NCBI GenBank assembly: GCA_031289625.1
Contig: JAITPB010000123.1
Location: 1-14,036, forward strand
Length of the DNA stretch: 14,036 nt
Source: Clostridiales bacterium
GTDB taxonomy: Bacteria > Bacillota > Clostridia > Lachnospirales > WQUN01
Direction of reading: 5' to 3'
The notes beneath the pieces are model-generated. The model had not been told where the DNA came from. It searched no databases and saw only the letters and a list, made by a program, of their open reading frames with translations. Below are positions 5,513 to 12,165 of the stretch, piece by piece. Both the position numbers and the translations under genes were made by a program. The stretch's first letter is position 1. The number at the start of each line of letters is the position of its first letter.

Positions 5513-7387
5513 ATGGGAAAAATTATCGGAATTGACTTAGGAACGACCAATTCATGCGTGGCGGTTATGGAAGGCGGCCAACCGGTTGTAATCGCCAATT
5601 CGGAAGGTACGAGGACCACCCCGTCCGTCGTGGGCTTCACGAAAACCGGAGAGCGGCTGGTGGGCGAAATGGCGAAACATCAGGCCATCACCAACCCGGA
5701 CAACACGGTCATGTCCATCAAACGCAAAATGGGTTCTGACTATAAAGCCAGCATCAACGGGAAACCGTATTCGCCGCAGGAGATTTCCGCCATGATCCTG
5801 CAAAAGCTGAAATCAGATGCGGAAAGCTACCTGGGCGAGACCATTACGGAAGTCGTCATCACTGTGCCCGCGTATTTTACGGACAGCCAGCGGCAAGCCA
5901 CCAAAGACGCCGGCAAAATCGCGGGCCTCGACGTCAAGCGCATTATCAACGAGCCCACGGCCGCGGCGCTGTCTTATGGCCTCGATAATGAAAAAGAGCA
6001 GAAAATTATGGTGTATGACCTGGGCGGCGGTACTTTTGACGTCTCCGTCATCGACATCGGCGAAGGCGTCATTGAAGTGCTGGCGACCAACGGCAACAAC
6101 CGCTTGGGCGGCGATGATTTTGACGACCGGGTCCTCCGCTGGCTGGTGCAGGAATTTAAGAAACAGGAGAGCATTGATTTAAGCCAGGATAAAATGGCTA
6201 TGCAGCGCTTGAAAGAGGCCGCGGAAAAAGCCAAAAAAGAGCTTTCCACCGTGACCAACACCAACGTCAACCTGCCCTTTATTACCATGAACCAGGACGG
6301 CCCCAAACATCTGGACATCAATCTGACGCGGGCGAAGTTTGAGGAATTGGTGCATGATTTAATCGAAGCCACGGTGATTCCCGTGCAGACTGCGATGAAA
6401 GACGCGGATTTGAGTGCGGATGAACTGCACAAAGTGCTTTTGGTCGGCGGTTCCACCCGCATACCCGCCGTGCAGGAGCTGGTCAAGAAATTGACCGGCA
6501 AGGATCCATTTAAAGGCATCAACCCAGACGAATGCGTAGCGCTGGGCGCTTCCATTCAAGGCGGCAAGCTGGCGGGCGACGCGGGCGCGGGCAATATCCT
6601 GCTCTTAGACGTAACGCCGCTTTCTCTCGGCATCGAAACCTTAGGCGGCGTGGCGACCAAGCTGATCGATCGCAACAGCACCATCCCCACCAACCAAAAA
6701 AAGATTTTTTCCACGGCGGAAAATAGTCAGACGGCTGTGGACATTCATGTGTTCCAGGGTGAACGGCAGCTGGCCAGAGACAACAAGACGCTCGGGCAGT
6801 TCCGGCTGGACGGCATCGCGCCGGCGCCCAGAGGCGTGCCGCAGATTGAGGTCATGTTTGATATAGACGCCAACGGCATTGTACACGTCTCTGCGAAAGA
6901 TTTGGGCACCGGCAAGGAGCAGAAGATCGCCATCACCGCCAGCACCAACCTGAGCGACGCGGAGATCGACCGGGCTGTGAAAGAAGCGGAGCAGTACGCG
7001 GAAGCCGACCGCAAACGCAAAGACGCCATTGATGCCAAGAATGAAGCGGATTCCCTGATCTTCCAGACAGAGAAATTGCTGGCGGACGTGGGCGATAAAG
7101 TGAGCGACGATGACAAGTCTAACCTGCAGGCGGAGCTTTCCCGCTTAAAATCCGTCAGCGACAGTATGAACGCGGACAACATGTCGGACTCCGACGCCTC
7201 TACGCTGAGAGCGGCTGTGGAAGGGTATACCAAAGCGCTCAATGATTTTTCCACGAAGCTCTACCAGAACGCGGGCGCGCAGGCGGGCCCCGGCGGCTTC
7301 GATCAGAGCAGCCAGAACAGCGCCGGCCCGGGCGCTGGCCCGGGCGCTGGCCCGGACGTCATGGACGGAGAGTATACGGAGAAATAA
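5513..7387 (+). CDS. dnaK: Chaperone protein DnaK (Hsp70)
   Basis: ATP-dependent Hsp70 chaperone of the cytoplasm, working with DnaJ and GrpE. In the 624 residues the nucleotide-binding domain shows phosphate loop 1 IDLGTTNS (7-14), the NEPTAAALSYG segment (146-156), phosphate loop 2 DLGGGTFDVS (169-178) and the adenosine motif VGGSTRIPAVQEL (311-323). The interdomain linker LLLDV (363-367) leads into DVTPLSLGIETLGG and the substrate-binding beta domain, followed by a helical lid. As in other Gram-positive DnaKs, the insert of about 23 residues near residue 80 found in Gram-negative proteins is absent. AAGGAG at 5500-5505, 7 bases before the ATG, is a strong ribosome site. The tail after about residue 585 is Gly/Pro/Ala/Gln-rich with a small repeat, then ends in DVMDGEYTEK, a variant of the usual acidic DnaK end. 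Confidence 0.98.
   Translation: MGKIIGIDLGTTNSCVAVMEGGQPVVIANSEGTRTTPSVVGFTKTGERLVGEMAKHQAITNPDNTVMSIKRKMGSDYKASINGKPYSPQEISAMILQKLKSDAESYLGETITEVVITVPAYFTDSQRQATKDAGKIAGLDVKRIINEPTAAALSYGLDNEKEQKIMVYDLGGGTFDVSVIDIGEGVIEVLATNGNNRLGGDDFDDRVLRWLVQEFKKQESIDLSQDKMAMQRLKEAAEKAKKELSTVTNTNVNLPFITMNQDGPKHLDINLTRAKFEELVHDLIEATVIPVQTAMKDADLSADELHKVLLVGGSTRIPAVQELVKKLTGKDPFKGINPDECVALGASIQGGKLAGDAGAGNILLLDVTPLSLGIETLGGVATKLIDRNSTIPTNQKKIFSTAENSQTAVDIHVFQGERQLARDNKTLGQFRLDGIAPAPRGVPQIEVMFDIDANGIVHVSAKDLGTGKEQKIAITASTNLSDAEIDRAVKEAEQYAEADRKRKDAIDAKNEADSLIFQTEKLLADVGDKVSDDDKSNLQAELSRLKSVSDSMNADNMSDSDASTLRAAVEGYTKALNDFSTKLYQNAGAQAGPGGFDQSSQNSAGPGAGPGAGPDVMDGEYTEK
7325..7355 (+). repeat. 12-bp tandem repeat in the 3' end of dnaK
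   Basis: About 2.6 copies of GGCCCGGGCGCT (7325-7336, 7337-7348, and 7 bases of a third). The repeat length is a multiple of three, so it encodes Gly-Pro-Gly-Ala units in the disordered DnaK tail, where copy changes would keep the frame. It is much more GC-rich than its surroundings. Confidence 0.85.
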
Positions 7388-7422
7388 ATTCAAACACTCA
7401 AATTTTGCAGTAGGATGGGACT

Positions 7423-8583
7423 ATGGCTGAGAAAAAAGATTACTACGAAATCCTTGGCGTGCAAAGAAGCGCCACAGAAGACGAGCTGAAACGGGCTTAC
7501 CGTAAACTGGCGAAACAGTACCATCCTGACGCGAACCCGGGGGACAAAAACGCGGAAGCACAGTTCAAGCAGATCAATGAAGCCTATGCCATATTAAACG
7601 ATCCGCAGAAAAAAGCCGCTTACGATCAATACGGGCACGCGGCGTTTGATCAGACAGGCGGCGGCGGCTTTTACGGCGGCGGCGGCGCGGGTTTTGATAT
7701 GGGCGACATCATTAACCATATTTTCGGCGAGAATGGGTTTGAGTCGGGCGGGTTCGACTTTTTCGGCTCAGGCGGCGGCCGCCGGAGAAGCGGCCCGCGG
7801 CGCGGCGCGGATTTGCAGACCAATATACAAATCCAGTTTGATGAAGCCGTGTTCGGCACAACGCGGGACGTCAACCTGCAGAGTACCGAGTCGTGTGATA
7901 AATGCCATGGTTCCGGCGCGAAGCCCGGCACTTTTCCGGAAACCTGCAAGAATTGCGGCGGATCGGGACAGGAAAGGATCCAGCAGCAGAGCATCTTCGG
8001 CTCTATGACGACAGTGCGCCCCTGCGGCGTCTGTCATGGGGAAGGAAAAATCATTCGGGAATCCTGCCCAGAGTGCCACGGCGCGGGCAAGATCCGCAAA
8101 GCCAAAACGCTGAATGTCGTCATCCCCAAGGGGATCGACAATGGTCAGACCATCCGTTTGGGCGGCAAGGGAGAAGCGGGGGATAAAGGCGGCCCGTCGG
8201 GAGATTTGCTGCTGACTATCTATGTGCAGCCGCACCGTCTGTTTACCCGGCAGGGGAACAATCTTCACTTGGAGGCGCCGATTACGTTTGTTCAAGCGGC
8301 TTTGGGGGATGAAATTTTGATTCCCACGATGGAAGGGGAAGAAAAATATATCATCAAGCCCGGCACCCAGCCCGGCGCCATCGCCACCATCCGCGGCAAA
8401 GGCGTTCCGAATGTGAAAAACAACCGCATGGTGGGGGACTTGATCATCAAATTCAATGTGACCGTACCCACGCAGCTGTCGGAAAAGCAGAAGCAGCTTC
8501 TGCGGGAATTTTCCGATGAGATGGGCGACGAATACCGGGATTCTAAAAAAAAATGGTTTGAAAAAATTTTGGGCAAAAAATAA
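7423..8583 (+). CDS. dnaJ: Chaperone protein DnaJ (Hsp40, type I)
   Basis: Co-chaperone that delivers substrates to DnaK and stimulates its ATPase. The 386 residues hold all type I parts: a J domain (about 1-70) with the catalytic His34-Pro35-Asp36; a Gly/Phe-rich linker (about 75-125) with long Gly runs; a zinc-binding domain with four CxxCxGxG repeats (Cys158/161, 175/178, 201/204, 215/218) forming two zinc sites; and the C-terminal substrate-binding domains with VVIPKGIDNGQTIRLGGKGE and a dimerisation end. The ATG at 7423 has AGGATGG at 7412-7418. The gap to dnaK is 35 bases without a terminator or promoter, so it belongs to the heat-shock operon and is its last gene. The C-terminus is Lys-rich. 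Confidence 0.97.
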   Translation: MAEKKDYYEILGVQRSATEDELKRAYRKLAKQYHPDANPGDKNAEAQFKQINEAYAILNDPQKKAAYDQYGHAAFDQTGGGGFYGGGGAGFDMGDIINHIFGENGFESGGFDFFGSGGGRRRSGPRRGADLQTNIQIQFDEAVFGTTRDVNLQSTESCDKCHGSGAKPGTFPETCKNCGGSGQERIQQQSIFGSMTTVRPCGVCHGEGKIIRESCPECHGAGKIRKAKTLNVVIPKGIDNGQTIRLGGKGEAGDKGGPSGDLLLTIYVQPHRLFTRQGNNLHLEAPITFVQAALGDEILIPTMEGEEKYIIKPGTQPGAIATIRGKGVPNVKNNRMVGDLIIKFNVTVPTQLSEKQKQLLREFSDEMGDEYRDSKKKWFEKILGKK

Positions 8584-8607
8584 AAAAAATAAAAAATAAA
8601 AATAAAG

Positions 8608-8641
8608 AGAGCTGTCCCGCGTTTGTGGACAGCTCTTTATT
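8608..8641. terminator. Bidirectional terminator between dnaJ and the convergent lipoprotein gene
   Basis: A perfect 10-bp stem (AGAGCTGTCC at 8608-8617 with GGACAGCTCT at 8627-8636) has a 9-base loop. Rightward it is followed by TTTATTGT. Leftward the minus-strand transcript continues into a long, T-dominated tract (complement of the A-rich 8581-8606). It therefore serves both the heat-shock operon and the minus-strand gene ending at 8683. The leftward U-tract is the stronger one. Confidence 0.88.
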
Positions 8642-8682
8642 GTACCCAATTTTAAGGCAGTGGGCGAAAGTATAAGTGCGGA

Positions 8683-9342
8683 TTACGCCAAATTAAAAGG
8701 CTTTAAAAATTTATAGACGTCGATCATTTTTCCATTTTGCTCTACAGGCACCTGCGTATAAACCCAGCCTTCCACCCGTGCGGGATCAACGCCCGCCCCA
8801 ATCAGCGGTTCCGGATTCAAAACGAACACCATATCTTTTTCCTGAACATCCCCGTCAATGGTGTTGACTACTAGATTTTTCGACCACTCAAACATGTTGC
8901 CGCCGCCCAGCATCACGCCGAAATGATCCATCGCCGCGTGATAGTTCATACTGCTGCGGCCCGTTTTGACAATCTGCCGGTAATCTTCCAGCGGCTCGGA
9001 CTTCCCTTGCCCTGTGCCGGGAAAATTTACGCGAAAAACCAGTTTGTCATCCGCAAAAGACGGCAGGCGCGAACTGTCCAGCCCAGCGTCAATAAACGGC
9101 AGGGCGTTCACCTCGATGAAGGCGGTTTCCCCATTCCAAAAAAAGCCCGCGGCTTCGTCCGGCGCAGTGAGGCTCCAGGTGTCGCCGGCGTCCTCAGCCG
9201 GAAGCGCCTGAAGCAGATCCCCAAAAGAACGGATAGAGTCTTTGCCCACCACATCCAGAGCGTCACAGGCGGAAAAGAAAGACATGATGATTACACACAG
9301 AGCAGCCAGGACGACGGCTTTTATTTTTATATTGAACTCCAT
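8683..9342 (-). CDS. Putative lipoprotein of unknown function with an internal duplication
   Basis: I do not recognise the family. The 219-residue product starts with a basic n-region and a hydrophobic stretch (about 6-24), ending in FFSAC. Cys26 fits a lipobox, so the protein is probably lipid-anchored on the outer face of the membrane. No enzyme motif was seen. Residues 75-93 and 172-190 align without gaps: both read roughly hydrophobic-N-x-x-P-hydrophobic-I-x-AG-hydrophobic-D-x-x-R-hydrophobic, with 7 of 19 identities. This suggests two copies of a small beta-rich module. The minus-strand ribosome site AAGGAG lies 11 bases before the ATG. It is transcribed convergently to dnaJ and divergently from the walR-like gene, with its own extended -10 promoter, and is probably monocistronic. 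Codon use looks like its neighbours. Confidence 0.8.
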   Translation of the reverse strand: MEFNIKIKAVVLAALCVIIMSFFSACDALDVVGKDSIRSFGDLLQALPAEDAGDTWSLTAPDEAAGFFWNGETAFIEVNALPFIDAGLDSSRLPSFADDKLVFRVNFPGTGQGKSEPLEDYRQIVKTGRSSMNYHAAMDHFGVMLGGGNMFEWSKNLVVNTIDGDVQEKDMVFVLNPEPLIGAGVDPARVEGWVYTQVPVEQNGKMIDVYKFLKPFNLA

Positions 9343-9433
9343 TTTTTTACAGTCTCCTTTTCGTCAGAAAAAGATATTCCGCGGTAACGCCCGCCATGGT
9401 GATACCATTTGGCATTTGAGCCATCTCGAAGTA

Positions 9434-9442
9434 ATTATAGCA
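9434..9442 (-). promoter_or_regulatory. Extended -10 promoter of the lipoprotein gene
   Basis: Read on the minus strand this is TGCTATAAT: a perfect -10 TATAAT with the TGn extension. The hexamer 17 bases upstream (TAGCGA) is a poor -35, as is common with extended -10 promoters. Transcription would start near 9427, giving a leader of about 85 bases. A palindrome CAGAT-A-ATCTG (9441-9451) overlaps the TG extension and spacer. A small inverted repeat ATGGT-GAT-ACCAT (9396-9408) lies in the leader. Confidence 0.6.
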
Positions 9443-9474
9443 GATAATCTGTGCAATCGCTACAAAAAAATGCT

Positions 9475-9488
9475 AATATCGCGATATT
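9475..9488. repeat. Perfect 14-bp palindrome in the divergent intergenic region
   Basis: AATATCGCGATATT reads identically on both strands. It lies about 33 bases upstream of the lipoprotein -10 box and about 65 bases upstream of the rightward -35 box, between two divergent promoters. It looks like a dimeric protein operator, but no matching regulator is identified. The half-site CGATAT recurs twice in the rightward promoter. Confidence 0.7.
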
Positions 9489-9552
9489 TTGCTTATTTTG
9501 AGGCCATTCATTCGACATAAGGATGTAACGTGCTTTTTTGGCCGCTTTTCGA

Positions 9553-9581
9553 TAGACAATCCGGCGGCGGATCGATATAAT
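9553..9581 (+). promoter_or_regulatory. Sigma-A promoter of the WalR/WalK/YycH-like operon
   Basis: TAGACA (9553-9558, 5 of 6 matches to the -35 consensus), a 17-base spacer, and a perfect TATAAT (9576-9581). A second perfect TATAAT follows at 9588-9593 within a tandem 12-bp near-duplicate (9573-9584 and 9585-9596, 11 of 12 identical). The second copy lacks a plausible -35 at normal spacing. The start would be near 9588, inside the second copy. Confidence 0.78.
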
Positions 9582-9626
9582 TAACGATATAATGAACATA
9601 GAATTTTGTGGGGAGGGATGGCGGAC

Positions 9627-10319
9627 ATGAAACGCAAAGTGCTGGTCGTGGACGATGAAAAAAGCATTGTCGATATCATTGTGTACAATTTAGAAAAAGA
9701 GGGGTTTGAGGTGATCGCGGGCCATGACGGGCAAGAGGGATTGGAACTGGCGCTCAAAGAAAAACCCGAGCTGATTCTTCTGGATATCATGATGCCGGTC
9801 ATGGACGGCTTTGACGTGTGCCGGAAAATCCGGGAAAAACAAATCCAGACGCCCATCATCATGCTGACCGCGCGCGCGGAGGAAATCGACAAGGTATTGG
9901 GGTTTGAACTGGGCGCGGATGATTATGTCACAAAGCCTTTCAGCATACGGGAACTGATGGCGCGGGTCAAAGCCAATCTGCGCCGCCAGAACGCCGCGCA
10001 AATCGCGGAAACGCCCAAAAATATCTTTACGGCCGCCGACATTGTGTTTAATCTGGATTTATATGAAGTGCGGCGCAGAGACGACGTGATTGATCTGACG
10101 CGGCGCGAATTTGAACTGACGAAATTTCTGGCTACATGGAAAAATCAAGTTTTTACCCGGGAAGCCCTGTTGGAAAAGGTATGGGGATACGAATATTTCG
10201 GCGATGTACGGACAGTGGACGTGACGATCCGCCGTCTGCGCTCCAAGCTGGAAGATAACCCGGAAAGGCCCCGGTACATTTTGACCAAGCGCGGCGTGGG
10301 CTATTATTTTCGCGGCTGA
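9627..10319 (+). CDS. walR: OmpR-family response regulator, WalR (YycF)-like
   Basis: DNA-binding response regulator. The receiver domain (about 1-120) has the acidic pair Asp9/Asp10, phospho-acceptor Asp53 (LLDIMMP), Thr81, Tyr100 and Lys103. The winged-helix effector domain (about 130-228) contains the RREFEL and VDVTIRRLRSKLE segments and ends KRGVGYYF. The stretch IDKVLGFELGADDYVTKPF followed by RELMARVKANLRR is close to WalR, the regulator of cell-wall hydrolase genes in Bacillota. A WalK-like kinase and YycH-like gene downstream support that over PhoP. The ATG at 9627 was chosen because GGAGG (9612-9616) is 10 bases upstream; the in-frame ATG at 9618 sits only one base after it, and TTG at 9606 lies before it. 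The kinase gene starts 9 bases after the stop. WalR versus another OmpR-type regulator remains an inference. Confidence 0.9.
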   Translation: MKRKVLVVDDEKSIVDIIVYNLEKEGFEVIAGHDGQEGLELALKEKPELILLDIMMPVMDGFDVCRKIREKQIQTPIIMLTARAEEIDKVLGFELGADDYVTKPFSIRELMARVKANLRRQNAAQIAETPKNIFTAADIVFNLDLYEVRRRDDVIDLTRREFELTKFLATWKNQVFTREALLEKVWGYEYFGDVRTVDVTIRRLRSKLEDNPERPRYILTKRGVGYYFRG

Positions 10320-10328
10320 CGGACGGGT

Positions 10329-12152
10329 ATGAAAAGTATCAAGCTCAAACTCGTGATGATTTATCTGACGCTGGTCTTTATTGTCATGATCGTCAGCGGC
10401 GTCTTTATGCTTCTGCAAACCAAATCCAATGAGATTAACAAAGCGGAACATCAACTCAAAGAATACGCCAGCGCCATTGAGGGGCAGATCCTCCAAAGCA
10501 ACAGCACCCAGGAGGAATTTCAGGCGGCCTTTCGCAACTGGAAACTGCCGCAGGGCATTCAGGGGTATATTTTGGACGGCCGCCGCCAAAACCAGACGCT
10601 GGCCCCGGAAGAAAGCGTTCATATGCGTTTTTTGGATTCTTCCATCATTAGCGCGCTGAGCGGGCAAGATGGGTTTAACGCGAGCAAAAAAGACATGGAC
10701 GCCAACAACACCTTGAAAGAATGGATCACCTACGCCGCGCCCGTTTTTAGTGAAGATGAAGAGAGCGGCGACGCGCAAAATGTGCTGTATGTGCTCTATA
10801 TGCGCATGGACGCGTCCGCCATGAATGAAAACCTCTCCGAAATCACCGTCACCATTTGCTTGATGGTGCTTCTGGCGCTGCTCCTGACAGCTGTTTTGGG
10901 TTTTTTATTGGCCAATACCTTGACGCGCCCTATCATTCTCCTCACCCGTCAGGCGAAGAATATGGCGCAGGGCAGTTTAAACCAGGAGATACCTGTCTAT
11001 GGGCAGGATGAAATCGGTCAGCTGACGGAGACCATCAATGGCATGGCCAAGGCGCTCAGCCATACGATCTCTACGATAGAGAGCGAAAAAAATAAAGTCG
11101 AAGCCGTCCTGAACAACTTGACGGATGGCGTGCTGGCATACGACAGCCGCGGCAACCTCATTCACGCCAACGCCGCGGGCATCGAACTGCTCAGTCTCGG
11201 CGACCTCCTCAAAATCCCCGCCAGCGCGGTGCTGTCTCACCTCGGCTTTGAAAATAGAGATTACAGCAAAGAATCGAATCGCAAAGAGTCCAGGGAATCC
11301 AAAGAATCTACCATTGCTATAGGCGATAAGTTCATTTCTTCTATTTTGACGCCTTATTACAATGCGCTGGGGCAGGTGGAAGGGATCGCCATCGTCATAC
11401 AGGATGTGACCAAACTGACCAAGCTGGACAATATGCGCAAAGAATTTGTGGCCAACGTTTCCCATGAGCTGCGCACGCCTTTGACCACAGTCAAGACATA
11501 TACGGAAACATTGCTGGACGGCGCGCTGGAAGAGCCGTCCGTTGCCGAAGGGTTTCTGAAAGTGGTTTTTTCGGAAGCGGAGCGCATGACGCTGCTGGTG
11601 CAAGATTTATTGGAGCTGTCCAGGCTGGACAACAAACAACTGAAGCTGAACTTGGAAATCGTCGATTTGAACGGGCTGCTGAGGCACAGCGTGAAGCAAA
11701 ACATCGTCCTGGCCGAGAAGAAGCGGCAGAAAATGCTGTTTACCCCCGCGGAGCGGGAATGTTTTATCGAGGCGGATGAAAACCGCATCAACCAGGTACT
11801 GACCAATATCATCAGCAACTCGGTGAAATACAGCCCGGAAGACGCCGCCATTTCCATCAGCGTGGAGACAGAGGCGGATTACTACCGGGTGTATGTGAAA
11901 GACAATGGCATGGGCATCCCCCGGGAAGATTTGCAGCGGATTTTTGAGCGTTTTTACCGGGTGGATAAGGCCCGTTCGAGAGCGATGGGCGGCACCGGCC
12001 TCGGCCTGGCCATCGCCAAGGAAATAATGGAGGCGCATGGCTTCCGGATCACGGCGCGCAGCGAGCTGGGAAAAGGCGCGACCATGATCCTGCGGTTTAC
12101 GCGCTGCGATACAGCGGCGCTGTTCCTGGACGGTGATGAAGATGGAGTGTGA
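10329..12152 (+). CDS. walK: Membrane sensor histidine kinase, WalK (YycG)-like
   Basis: Probable partner of the preceding regulator; 607 residues, about the size of WalK. In order: membrane segment 1 (about 8-29), an extracytoplasmic sensor region (about 30-170), membrane segment 2 (about 172-195), HAMP (about 196-250, LTRPIILLTRQAKNMAQG), a PAS domain (about 255-365), HisKA with phospho-acceptor His379 (NVSHELRTPLTTVK), and the ATPase domain. The ATPase domain shows an N box (NRINQVLTNIISNSVKYS, 485-502), G1 DNGMG (525-529), an F box (FERFYRVDKARSR, 539-551) and G2 GGTGLGLAIA (554-563). All catalytic motifs are intact. The PAS domain has a run of [KR]ES units (313-327) that looks inserted. 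The ribosome site is weak, and the start lies 9 bases after the regulator stop, so translation is probably coupled. It is followed after 13 bases by the YycH-like gene. Confidence 0.93.
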   Translation: MKSIKLKLVMIYLTLVFIVMIVSGVFMLLQTKSNEINKAEHQLKEYASAIEGQILQSNSTQEEFQAAFRNWKLPQGIQGYILDGRRQNQTLAPEESVHMRFLDSSIISALSGQDGFNASKKDMDANNTLKEWITYAAPVFSEDEESGDAQNVLYVLYMRMDASAMNENLSEITVTICLMVLLALLLTAVLGFLLANTLTRPIILLTRQAKNMAQGSLNQEIPVYGQDEIGQLTETINGMAKALSHTISTIESEKNKVEAVLNNLTDGVLAYDSRGNLIHANAAGIELLSLGDLLKIPASAVLSHLGFENRDYSKESNRKESRESKESTIAIGDKFISSILTPYYNALGQVEGIAIVIQDVTKLTKLDNMRKEFVANVSHELRTPLTTVKTYTETLLDGALEEPSVAEGFLKVVFSEAERMTLLVQDLLELSRLDNKQLKLNLEIVDLNGLLRHSVKQNIVLAEKKRQKMLFTPAERECFIEADENRINQVLTNIISNSVKYSPEDAAISISVETEADYYRVYVKDNGMGIPREDLQRIFERFYRVDKARSRAMGGTGLGLAIAKEIMEAHGFRITARSELGKGATMILRFTRCDTAALFLDGDEDGV

Positions 12153-12165
12153 AGGTGGAGAAGAG

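Noticed and set aside
8581..8606. A-rich stretch after dnaJ as a separate element
   Set aside because: It is best explained as the U-tract of the bidirectional terminator on the minus strand.
7768..8649. Long minus-strand open frame antisense to dnaJ
   Set aside because: It lies wholly opposite an intact, conserved dnaJ, has a composition typical of reversed coding sequence, and crosses the shared terminator.
9524..9529. TGTAAC as a WalR half-site upstream of walR
   Set aside because: The second half-site of the known direct repeat is absent at the required spacing; a single hexamer is expected by chance.
10059..10778. Minus-strand open frame opposite walR and walK
   Set aside because: It is antisense to two conserved genes and shows no recognisable domain or ribosome site; a shadow frame.
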